Source: Pseudobacter ginsenosidimutans
Lineage (GTDB): Bacteria; Bacteroidota; Bacteroidia; Chitinophagales; Chitinophagaceae
Assembly (NCBI RefSeq): GCF_007970185.1
Contig: NZ_CP042431.1
Coordinates: 5,146,001-5,210,000, forward strand
Length of the DNA: 64,000 nt
Direction: 5' to 3'
The stretch's first letter is position 1. Each line of letters begins with the position of its first letter. Positions 51,786-62,000 of the stretch are shown in pieces. A model generated the notes under the pieces. It was not told the DNA's origin. It searched no databases and saw only the letters and a list, made by a program, of their open reading frames with translations. The translations under genes and the position numbers were made by a program.

Positions 51786-52592
51786 TTATTTGACCAGGTC
51801 TCCGTTTTTGTAAAAGAATTTATGCACCAGTTTGTCGGCCAGTGAAGGGAAGAAGCGATTCATGAACACGGTTCGTTTACCGGTTCCTGTGAGAACGAGT
51901 GTGCGCTTTCTTTTTTCAACGGCCCTGAGGATATGCTGGGCACATTCTTCGGCAGTCATCATCTTTCCTTCTTCCATGGAAGATTCGCCCTGGGGCTGAC
52001 CGTCCTGGTTAAGGGCAACATGGCGTATGTTGGAGGCCGTGAAACCCGGACAAACCCACATCACGTGTACGCCTGTTTCCAGCATTTCGGTGCGAAGGGC
52101 TTCCATCCAGCCCTGGAGGGCGAATTTGGAAGCGGAGTAGCCGGTCCTGCCCGGGAGTCCGCGATAGCCGGCGATGGAGCTCACACCCACAATAGTGCCT
52201 TTCCGCTCCAGGAGGGAGGGCAATGCAAACTTGGTACAGTATACGGAGCCATAGAAATTGATGTCCATCACTTTCCTTAGCACGTCCAGGTCCATATCCT
52301 TGAACAGGGCCCGCATGCTGATGCCGGCATTATTGATGAGGATATCGATACCACCGAAGGTTTTGATGGTGGATTCGATAAAACGTTTGGCGTCGTTCTC
52401 TTTGGAGATATCGCAGGTCATGGTATGCAGCAATACATTGGTGTGCTGCATCTGGAGGGTATACAGTTTGTCGTGATTGCGGCCGCAGGTGGCTACGCGT
52501 GCGCCCTGATCGATGAATGCTTCTACCAGCGCTCTGCCTATTCCATCGCTACCGCCTGTGATGACTACTACCTTATCTTTAAAAAACGACAT
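51786..52592 (-). CDS. SDR family oxidoreductase (DltE/YqjQ-like)
   Basis: 268 residues, classical SDR: VVITGGSDGIGRALVEAFIDQGA, LINNAGISM (NNAG), active-site YSASK with upstream GVSSIAGYRG, and C-terminal segment MTAEECAQHILRAVEKRKRTLVLTGTG. The KRTLVLTG tail, near the membrane-lipid-type SDRs, is typical of DltE-like members. Upstream of the SAM hydroxide adenosyltransferase, 15 bp gap. Substrate unknown. Confidence 0.93.
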   Translation of the reverse strand: MSFFKDKVVVITGGSDGIGRALVEAFIDQGARVATCGRNHDKLYTLQMQHTNVLLHTMTCDISKENDAKRFIESTIKTFGGIDILINNAGISMRALFKDMDLDVLRKVMDINFYGSVYCTKFALPSLLERKGTIVGVSSIAGYRGLPGRTGYSASKFALQGWMEALRTEMLETGVHVMWVCPGFTASNIRHVALNQDGQPQGESSMEEGKMMTAEECAQHILRAVEKRKRTLVLTGTGKRTVFMNRFFPSLADKLVHKFFYKNGDLVK

Positions 52593-52683
52593 GACCTTTG
52601 TTTATATCACAAAAATAGGGAATGGATAGCAGATTGCCGCTATGAAAGTGTTGAATACCATAACGTGATCGTTCAGGGTATCT

Positions 52684-53232
52684 TTACCTGACCACCTGAC
52701 CTTTCCGCTGTTTCAGTTTGATGCCAAGGTAGATGAGCATGATACCGAAGATCAGCGCGTAGATGCCGAAGATCATGGTGAGAGTGAGGGCTCCGGCGAT
52801 GGGGTTCACCAGGATGAGGATGCCGAAGATCACGGTGAGCAGGCCGCCAACAATGTACCAGCCTTCGCCCCTGATCTCCTTGCGCAGCCTGATGGCGATC
52901 ACGATCTCGATGATGCCCGCCACAATCACCCAGAAAGAGATAAGATAGAGCAGGGCCAGTGCAGTGGCGAATGGATTGTAAAATGTGATGATGCCTACCA
53001 GCAGGCTGAAGATGCCCGATGCCAGGTACCAGCCCCAGGCGTCAAGCGTTTTGCGGGCATTAATGGCTGCCACGATGCTGAAGATACCATCGATGAGCAG
53101 GTAAGCCCCCAGGAAAATGATGAGGGTGGTAAAAGTTACGCCCGGCATGAATAAGGCCATCAGGCCCAGGATCACGCCAAATATGCCCCTCAGCAGGAAC
53201 AACCACCAGTATTCACTGAAAAATCGGTTCAT
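52684..53232 (-). CDS. HdeD-like membrane protein (DUF308)
   Basis: 182 residues from the ATG at 53232; 54 more upstream residues are open but non-conserved. Six membrane helices in three pairs, each with the same rhythm: WWLFLLRGIFGVILGLMALFMP, TLIIFLGAYLLIDGIFSIVAAI, GWYLASGIFSLLVGIITFYNPF, ALLYLISFWVIVAGIIEIVIAI, GWYIVGGLLTVIFGILILVNP. The G-x-L-x-x-x-G-(I/L) repeats match HdeD. Acid-stress role known in Escherichia; here unknown. Confidence 0.9.
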   Translation of the reverse strand: MNRFFSEYWWLFLLRGIFGVILGLMALFMPGVTFTTLIIFLGAYLLIDGIFSIVAAINARKTLDAWGWYLASGIFSLLVGIITFYNPFATALALLYLISFWVIVAGIIEIVIAIRLRKEIRGEGWYIVGGLLTVIFGILILVNPIAGALTLTMIFGIYALIFGIMLIYLGIKLKQRKGQVVR

Positions 53233-53712
53233 GATTAATCCGTTTGATGATAGAATGGAATTGTTGAATGAGATCAACCGGAAGGGAATGGGGAAGAGGA
53301 ACTTACAGGGCGAAGTGATGAATAAATTTACGGGTTGACCACGTAAATGCCAAATCCATTTAGTTTGTTTACTACTGGTACTGCGGCTTTCCACATATCC
53401 GCGTTGAGCATATCCCTCACCGTTAGTATCCCATCTATTTGCTAATATAGCTTAGTAGTCTGTTAATCTCTCTGACGCAGGTACAGGAATAAATTATTTA
53501 TTTCACGTATACCGTTGCAGGTAATTTCTGTTCCGGACAACACTCCTCTGGTGTTATCTGCCCGGCTGTTCCATGAAGTTTATTGTGATTGGCGCATTTC
53601 CTGATGCACCCTGTTCCAGTAGCAACTCCCCGACTATTAAGCCTATTCCGTGGGCGCCTGCCATTATTGGCAGGAAGTGACGCCATGAATACTCACAATT
53701 AAACTTTATCAG
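53233..53712. other. 480-bp upstream region of the lyase locus with a hairpin
   Basis: No coding frame of substance. It has a perfect short inverted repeat CCTGCCA-TTAT-TGGCAGG at 53657-53674, 39 bp before the lyase start codon, which may be a regulator site or 5' UTR stem. It should hold the promoter of the lyase genes; no clear TAnnTTTG element found. Confidence 0.4.
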
Positions 53713-56067
53713 ATGAAACATCTTTACATTGCTGCTATTACACTATTGCTCACCGTTAGTACCACTGCATTAAAGGCACAGGTGACGCTTAGCGCCAACG
53801 GATCTGCGGATACGTATGCGCTCATCGAATCAAAAGGATTTGGTGTTGAGAATCCCGATTGCCAGCATACTACTTTCGGGCAGCACGTAACCCAGATCTT
53901 CGACAACACTCTCAACAAGTATGTTTTCGTTTTTCACAGTCATCATATCCTGGATAACGACCGCTGCACCAATGAAGACAGGGTGAGGATGGAGATCAAA
54001 GGCGGCAACGGCTCACCGGCTGACCTGCAGCATACCAGCGGGCAGACTGCTTATTATCGCTGGAAATTCAAGCTGGATGCAGGCTTCAAACCGAGCAGCC
54101 GATTTACGCATATCTTCCAGATCAAGGCCATAGATGGGGATGCGGGTGCTCCGCTGATCACCATCACACCCCGCGCAGGCAGCCCGGAAAAAATGCAGAT
54201 CATCCATAGTTCAGGCTCCGGCTCAGGTGGACTGGGTACTGTGCACCAGGTTGACCTGGCTCCGTTCAAAGGAGAATGGGTGGAAGCCTATATGAAATAT
54301 AAAAGCTCCGAAGGAAGCGGAGGTAGTTTCGAGATCACGTTGAAAAGACTTTCAGACGGAGTCACACTGCTCAGCTATAGCAATGCAAGCCTGGATATGT
54401 GGCGCGAAGGTGCTTCCTACAATCGTCCCAAATGGGGCGTATACCGCGGAAAGGATGCTGTGCTGCGCGATGAGCAGGTCCGCTTTGCTGATTTCTGTGT
54501 TACGGAAAGCAGTGCCAGCCTTTGTCCCAGCGATATCGGCAATACCAATCAGCCCCCTGTGGTCAGCATTTCTTCTCCTTCCAATAATGCCAGCTTTGCA
54601 GCACCGGCCAATATAACCATCAACGCAACAGCCGACGATAGCGATGGCAGTGTAAGCAATGTGGAATTCTTCAACGGAGCCACAAAGCTCGGAGAAGCTA
54701 CATCATCTCCCTACACCTATACCTGGAACAATGTAGCCGCGGGTAGTTATGTGCTCACGGCAAAAGCAACCGATAATGGTAATGCCGTTACCACTTCCAC
54801 AGCAGTGAACATCTCTGTAACGCCGCCTCCGGGTTGCGATCCGGTTACAGCCAGTGGTGATGACGGCAATGTGCCGGCAAATGTGTTGGACAATAACCTC
54901 AGCACAAGATGGTCTGCCAGCGGAGACGGACAATGGATCCAGTTCTGCCTGGGCAGTTCGCCAGTGTCCGTGTCGGGCGTTCAGATAGCTTTCTACAATG
55001 GCAATACGCGCACTTCCACTTTCGATGTACTGGTAGGCAATGATGGCATTAGCTGGACTACAGCAGCCTCCGGACGCGTGAGCAGCGGCACATCCACAGC
55101 GCTGGAAACTTTCAGCTTCACTCCGGTAACGGGTAAGTATGTACGAATTGTGGGCCATGGCAATAGTGTGAATGCCTGGAACAGTTATACCGAAGTAAAG
55201 ATACAAACGGCAACAGGCGGCGGACAAACCTATACGCTCAATCCCGTGGCCGATGCCTATGTGCGCGATGGAAGCAATGCCTCCATTACACATGGCACTA
55301 CAGACAGTACTTTGCTGATCACCAAGGTATCGCCATCAGGCCAGCTCAACAATGCACGGGAAGCTTATCTGCGCTTCAATCTTTCGCAGGTGAGCGGCAC
55401 CGTTACAAGTGCAACGCTCCGCGTCTATGGCAAAATAGATGGCACTACAACTCCCAGTGTTCCTGTAGCTGTATTTCCCTGCTCCAATACCAGCTGGACG
55501 GAGAATGCGATCACCTGGAACAACAAACCTGCTGCAGGAAGCACAGGGCTGGACACCACTACTGTCACCAATACCGCCTATGTTTATTTCAACTGGGATA
55601 TCACAAATTATGTTGCCACTGAACTGGCGGCCAGCCGCAGCAATATCTCCCTGGTATTGAAAAGCCTTGCCGCGCATGATCCACGCATCTTCTTCAATTC
55701 CTCAGAAGCTGCAGCCAATCCGCCGCAACTGGTGGTAACCGTTAGTGATGAGGAAGAAGCCCGCCAGGCTCCCAAAACACTCGTGATGCCGTTGGTGGAA
55801 AATCAACAAAGCCGTCAGGCCAGCATTCGCATGCTGCCCAATCCATTCAGGCAATCAGGCACTATTCAGTTCCATCTTCCTGAAGCCGGACAAACCAGCG
55901 TGGTGGTATATGATCTGATGGGAAGGGAAGTGGCAAAACTGGTGAATGCTCAATTACCGGCAGGTGATCATCGCGTGCCCTTCCATGCCAAAGGCAATAG
56001 CGGCGTGTTCATCCTGAAACTGGTGCACAATGGAAAAACTGTAACAGCTAAAATACAGCAGGATTAA
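53713..56067 (+). CDS. secreted polysaccharide lyase (heparin-lyase-I/PF14099-like) with Ig, F5/8C, CBM96 and T9SS domains
   Basis: 784 residues. Signal peptide 1-22 (ending LKAQ). Catalytic jelly roll (about 25-272): CTNEDRVRMEIKGG, TAYYRWKFKLDAGFKP, FTHIFQIKA, RPKWGVYRGKDAVLRDEQVRFADF are the PF14099/heparin-lyase-I-like strands. Then an Ig-like module (about 280-372), an F5/8 type C discoidin domain (about 374-498, DDGNVPANVLDNNLSTRWSASG), a CBM96/DNRLRE domain (about 506-678, DAYVRDGSNASITHGTTD) and a T9SS type A sorting domain (about 706-784, MLPNPFRQSGTIQF). It should cleave acidic glycan (glucuronan/heparin type is guess) outside the cell. First gene of a three-gene set with 38 bp to the next. 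Confidence 0.88.
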   Translation: MKHLYIAAITLLLTVSTTALKAQVTLSANGSADTYALIESKGFGVENPDCQHTTFGQHVTQIFDNTLNKYVFVFHSHHILDNDRCTNEDRVRMEIKGGNGSPADLQHTSGQTAYYRWKFKLDAGFKPSSRFTHIFQIKAIDGDAGAPLITITPRAGSPEKMQIIHSSGSGSGGLGTVHQVDLAPFKGEWVEAYMKYKSSEGSGGSFEITLKRLSDGVTLLSYSNASLDMWREGASYNRPKWGVYRGKDAVLRDEQVRFADFCVTESSASLCPSDIGNTNQPPVVSISSPSNNASFAAPANITINATADDSDGSVSNVEFFNGATKLGEATSSPYTYTWNNVAAGSYVLTAKATDNGNAVTTSTAVNISVTPPPGCDPVTASGDDGNVPANVLDNNLSTRWSASGDGQWIQFCLGSSPVSVSGVQIAFYNGNTRTSTFDVLVGNDGISWTTAASGRVSSGTSTALETFSFTPVTGKYVRIVGHGNSVNAWNSYTEVKIQTATGGGQTYTLNPVADAYVRDGSNASITHGTTDSTLLITKVSPSGQLNNAREAYLRFNLSQVSGTVTSATLRVYGKIDGTTTPSVPVAVFPCSNTSWTENAITWNNKPAAGSTGLDTTTVTNTAYVYFNWDITNYVATELAASRSNISLVLKSLAAHDPRIFFNSSEAAANPPQLVVTVSDEEEARQAPKTLVMPLVENQQSRQASIRMLPNPFRQSGTIQFHLPEAGQTSVVVYDLMGREVAKLVNAQLPAGDHRVPFHAKGNSGVFILKLVHNGKTVTAKIQQD

Positions 56068-59000
56068 CCCTCCTGCTTTCTTCTCTTTCTAAAATAGAAT
56101 GCCACATGAAAAAAACATCAGCCCGGTCTTTATTCAGTAAAAAGCTACAGTTCAGAAAGATGATACTGTTGCTGCTATGCATCACCGTTATGCTGGGTGC
56201 AAATGCCGCCACCATTACAGTGTCTTCTCTGAGTGCGCTTCAAACAGCTATCAACAATGCCAGTCCCGGTGATGTGATCATTCTCAGTAATGGTGTGTAC
56301 ACTACTACTGCGGATATCACCATCAGCAAGCAGGGAACGGCATCACAGCCCATCACCATCCAGGCCCAATCCATATTGGGTGCGGAGATCAAGGGCTCCT
56401 TCGGCTTTGCAGTGAACAGTCCTGCCCAGTATGTGATCATCAAAGGATTCAAATTCACACATGCTGCATCACAGGCCACCATGGCCAGCGGAACCAGTTT
56501 CATCCGCTGGACGCAAAACCTTTTCCAGAACACCGGCGATGGTGATTATCTCCTGCTCAATGGTAACGATCACCAGGTTGATTACAATACTTTCCAGAAC
56601 AAGACAGGCCTGGGGAAATTCATCATTGTGAGAGGAACGGGCAGCCAGATCGCGCAACGCCTCTGGGTGCATCATAATTATTTCTCCAATCAGCCTCAGC
56701 AGTCGGGCAACGGAAATGAAACCATTCAATTCGGATTGAGTGGCTACAGCATGAGCAGCACCAACAGTATATTCGAATACAATCTATTCGAGAATTGCGC
56801 CGGCGAGAATGAGCTGCTTTCAGTGAAAGCTTCAAGGCTGGTGATCCGCTTCAATACCGTGCGGGATTGCCCGGCACAGCTTACGCTGCGTCATGGCAAT
56901 TTCTGTGAAGTGTATGGCAACTATTTTATCAATACACCAGGTCTCCGCATTTTTGGCGATGACCATAAGATCTACAGCAATCACTATGAAAGCTGCAGTG
57001 TGGCTATCAATATAGGAAACGGCGATGGTGAAGTGGCGGATGGCGATGCATTAACGGTGCATGACAGACCTGATCGTTGTTTCATTGTGTACAATACACT
57101 TGTGAACAACACTGCCAATTACAGGATGGACGGAAGAACCAATGGATTGGGCGCTACCAATACAACATTCGCCAACAATATCATCCAGGGCGGAGGCGCT
57201 GCGGCCACCATCGGCGGGCCGAATACCGGTGCAGTGTGGAGTAATAATATTATCTACCAGACCAGTGGGGCAGGGGCGATGCCATCCGGTAGTTACACTA
57301 CCGTGAATCCTTTGCTGGCCCGCGACGCCACGGGCACTTTCCATTTGCAAAGCGGAAGTCCTGCTATCAATGCAGGTACAGGATCTTATTCCTGGGCCAA
57401 TAAGGATATGGATGGACAATCAAGAACAGGCAGTTTCGATATAGGCGCAGATGAAGTGTCTGCTGCCACTGTAACGGCGCAGATCTTATCGCCATCGATG
57501 GTGGGGCCGAATGCCGGTACGCCTCCTGTTGGTGGATGCGATCCGGTTTCTGCAAGTGGTGATGATGGTAATGTGGCAGGCAATGTACTGGACAATGATC
57601 TGAACACCCGCTGGTCTGCCAGCGGCGATGGCCAGTGGATCCAGTTCTGCCTGGGGGATACAGTTGCCGTTTCTGCTGTGAAGATCGCGTTCTACAATGG
57701 TAATGTACGTGCTTCCCTTTTCGATCTTCAGGTGAGCAATAACGGTAGCAGCTGGACCAATGTGGCTACCGGGCTTCAAAGCAGCGGTACTTCCACTGCG
57801 CTGGAAACATTTTCTTTCACTCAGGTACAAACGAAATACGTTCGCATACTCGGTCATGGTAATACTGTGAATGCCTGGAACAGTTATACCGAAGTGGTGA
57901 TTGTTCAGCAAACCAATAATGCACCAACGGTGAGCATCAGCTCACCGGCCAATAATGCAGGCTTTACGGCGCCTGCAACTGTTGGGATCACTGCTGTTGC
58001 TGCGGACAGTGACGGCACCATCTCCAAAGTTGAATTCTTCAACGGTGCTACCAAACTGGGAGAAGCGCTCTCATCCCCCTATACATTCAACTGGAGCAAT
58101 GTTGCTGCAGGAAATTATGTGCTTACTGCAAAAGCAACGGATAATGGAAATGCCAGCACCACCAGCGCTGCGGTGAATATCAGCGTGGCTGCGGCTCCGG
58201 CCTGCGCGCCGGTTTCCGCCAGCGCGGATGATGGCAATATCCCTGCCAATGTACTGGATAATGATCTGAACACCCGCTGGTCCGCCACTGGCGATGGTCA
58301 GTGGATCCAGTTCTGCCTGAATGATACGGTATCTGTTACAGGAGTACAGATCGCGTTCTTCAGTGGCGATGTTCGCACTTCCACTTTTGATGTGCTGGTA
58401 GGGAATAATGGATCAACCTGGACAACCGCTGCATCAGGTCGTGTCAGCAGCGGCACTTCAACGGCACTGGAAACATTCAGCTTCACTCCTGTAACAGGGA
58501 AGTATGTACGAATTGTGGGGCATGGTAACAGTGTGAATGCCTGGAACAGTTATACCGAAGTGAAAATACAAACAGGTAACGGCGGTGCACAAACGTTTAC
58601 GCTTGCACCTGAAGCGGATGCTTATGTGCGCGATGGCACCAATGGCGATATCACCCATGGTACTACTGACGGCTCATTGCTGATCACAAAGCTGTCTCCG
58701 GCCGGTCAACTCAACAATGCCCGCGAATCATATCTCCGTTTTGACCTTACATCAGTGAGCGGCACTGTTTCATCAGCCACCCTGCGTGTGTACGGTAAGA
58801 TCGATCTCACCACTGTTCCATCTGTGCCAATTGGTGTGTACGCTGTATCCAATACCACCTGGAATGAATCCACGCTTACCTGGAACAATAAACCCGCTTC
58901 AGGTACAGGGCTTGACACCAATACTGTTACCAATACAGCCTATGCATATATCACATTCGATGTAACCAGTTACGTGCAGAGTGAGCTGGCGGCATCGCGC

Positions 59001-62000
59001 ATCAAACTCAGCTTTGCGATGAAAAGCCTTACGGCCCACGATCCGCGCGTGTTCTGGAATTCAAAGGAAGCTGGATCCAATCCACCTCAACTGGTGGTGC
59101 AAACAGCAGAAAGCCTGGTAACCAATGCTGCGCCAATATCATTGCAGGCAGAGCATAAACCGGAACTGCGTTCATCCATCTTCGCATATCCCAACCCGTT
59201 CCGCGCCAGCAGTAAGATCACATTCCGTGTGCAGCAATCGGGAAATACGGAACTCACGGTGTTCGATATCCAGGGAAGAAGGGTGGCTGTGCTGGTGAAT
59301 GGTTATTTGTCGGCAGGTGAGCACAGAACACAATTCACACCTCCGGCAGGCGCCAAAGGTATTTACCTGTTACGGCTGGTGAATGGCGGTAAAGCTGTCA
59401 CCCATCGCATCGTTCAGGAATAAGAAAACAAACCTGGCTTGTATGCCAATGGCATGCAGCTATATACAAGAGCTCCATTTAAACCTATCTTATATGAAAG
59501 AACAGAACCAACCAAAAACCTGGCGGCTGCTGATGCTTTGCTGCCTTGTATTCCTGATGTTGTTCCGGCACGCGCAGGCACAAACATTACCTTCCAACTT
59601 CACGCGCGTGCAGGTGGCCACAGGGCTTACCAGTCCAACTGCCATGGCATTCACACCGGATAATCGAATTCTTGTTTGTCAGAAAGGAGGACAGCTTCGG
59701 GTGATCAAGAACGGTAGCCTGCTGAGTACTCCGGCCATTTCACTCTCCGTGAATACCAGTGGCGAACGCGGCCTGATTGGTGTGGCCGTGGATCCCAATT
59801 TCGCTACCAACAATTATATCTATCTCCATTACACCCACACTTCTGGTCCACATAACAGGGTAAGCCGTTTCACGCTTGGTTCCAATGATCTCGCCACCGG
59901 CGAAACAGCCCTCCTTGATCTGCCAACGCTCAGCGGTATCTATCATAACGGGGGCGGACTTGCCTTCGGACTGGATGGAAAACTGTTTGTGGCAGTAGGA
60001 GAGAACCAGGTGGGATCGAATTCCCAGAACCTGGACAATTACCTCGGCAAGATCCTGCGCATCAATACAGACGGATCTGTGCCGGCTGGCAATCCATTCA
60101 CCGGAAACGCAGCCCGGAGCCGCATCTGGGCATATGGTCTCCGTAATCCTTTCACCATTGCTGTAGATCCCGTGAGCGGAAGATTACTGGTGAACGATGT
60201 AGGTAATGCTACCTGGGAAGAGATCAACGATGCTACTTCAGGTGGACAGAATTTCGGATGGCCCACCAAAGAAGGCATGTGTACCAGCGGCTGTTCCGGC
60301 TTTGTGAATCCGCTGTATGTATATGCCACCAACCGGACCGATCCGCCACCTAACGGTCAGGGTTGTGCGATCAATGGCGGCACTTTCTTCAATGGCGCTA
60401 TCAGTAATTATCCTTCCACCTATAACGGGAAATATTTTTTCCTGGATTATTGCGGCGCCTGGATCGATTATATCACACCTTCCGGCGGCGCCAGCAGAAC
60501 GGGTTTTGCTTCAGGTTTGAGTGCAGACAATGCAGGTATCAAACAAGGGCCTGATGGTAACCTGTACTACCTGCGCATCGGCAATAATACATTGTACAAG
60601 ATCGTATATGCCGGTGGAACCTCTGCACCGATTATCACTACACAGCCTGCCAATACAGTAGCGCCCGCAGGTGGCAATGCCAGTTTCTCTGTAACAGCCA
60701 CCGGTAACCCGGCGCCCACTTATCAATGGCGCAAAGGCACTACCAATATTTCAGGTGCTACCAGCGCCACCTATACCATCAGCAATGTACAGGCCGGCAA
60801 TGCCGGTACTTACAATGTTGTTGTAACCAATAGTGTGGGCAGTGTTACCAGTAACAATGCCACGCTCACGGTGAGTCAGCCACCCACCGCTACTATCACC
60901 AGTCCGGCAAACGGTACGCAGTTCAGGTCCGGTGACCAGATCAATTTCTCCGGTACGGGATCGGATCCGGAAGATGGCGCTATCCCGGTTGCGAAATACA
61001 AATGGTGGATAGCCTTCCACCATGCAACGCATACGCATCCTGGTCCACAAGTGCCCAATGGTGTGGCTGCTGCTTCCTTTGTGGCAGACCTTGCGGGTCA
61101 TAATGAAACAAATATCTGGTATCGTATATACCTCTCCGTTGAGGATTCGCAGGGAGTGATCGATACGGCATATGTGGAAGTATTCCCCATTACTTCCAAT
61201 CTTACACTGGCCACCAATCCGGCAGGCTTGCAGGTAACGCTGGATGCAGTACCATTCACAGCTCCCTACACAACAGAAGCTGTATCAGGAATGGCCAGGA
61301 GTATTTCAGCCGTTTCTCCGCAAACCCTGAATGGGGTCACTTATGTATATGATCACTGGAGCCAGGGTGGCAATGCATCGCAGACTGTAACGCTGGGTGA
61401 TAACGATGTTACTTTAACGGCGCATTATCGCGTAGCGCCTGCACCTACCAATCTAACGCCCACGCATGATGCTTATGTAAGGGATGGAACCAATGCCGCC
61501 ATTACACATGGCACCACGGATCCAACTTTGCTGATCACCAAAGTATCGCCGGCTGGTCAGGTGAATAATGCGCGCGAGACTTATCTTATGTTCGATGCTG
61601 CCAGCATTACGGGCAATATCGATAATGTTACACTCAAAGTTTATGGAAAAGTGGACGGCACAGCAGTTCCTTCAGTACTTACCGGAGTGTACTCCGTTGC
61701 CAATACTACCTGGACTGAAAGCGCCATCACCTGGAACAATAAACCCGCAACCGGTACAACAGAACTGGCTACAGCGGCGGTAGGCAATACAAACTACTCC
61801 TATATCAATTTCGATGTTACCAGTTATGTGAAGAGCGAGATCGCAGCAGGCAGAACCAAAGTGGCATTCGCCCTGAAGAGCCTTGTGGCTCACGATCCGC
61901 GCGTATTCTGGAATTCAAAAGAGTTCGGCAGCAATGCGCCGCAATTGAGTTTCATCACGCAGGGCGGTAACAGCAGTCCAACAGTGAGCATCACATCACC

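Noticed and set aside
54703-58658. Minus-strand frames opposite the F5/8C and Ig modules
   Set aside because: They arise from the repeated modules and recur at each copy with the same reading of the complement; the plus-strand proteins have signal peptides and known domains.
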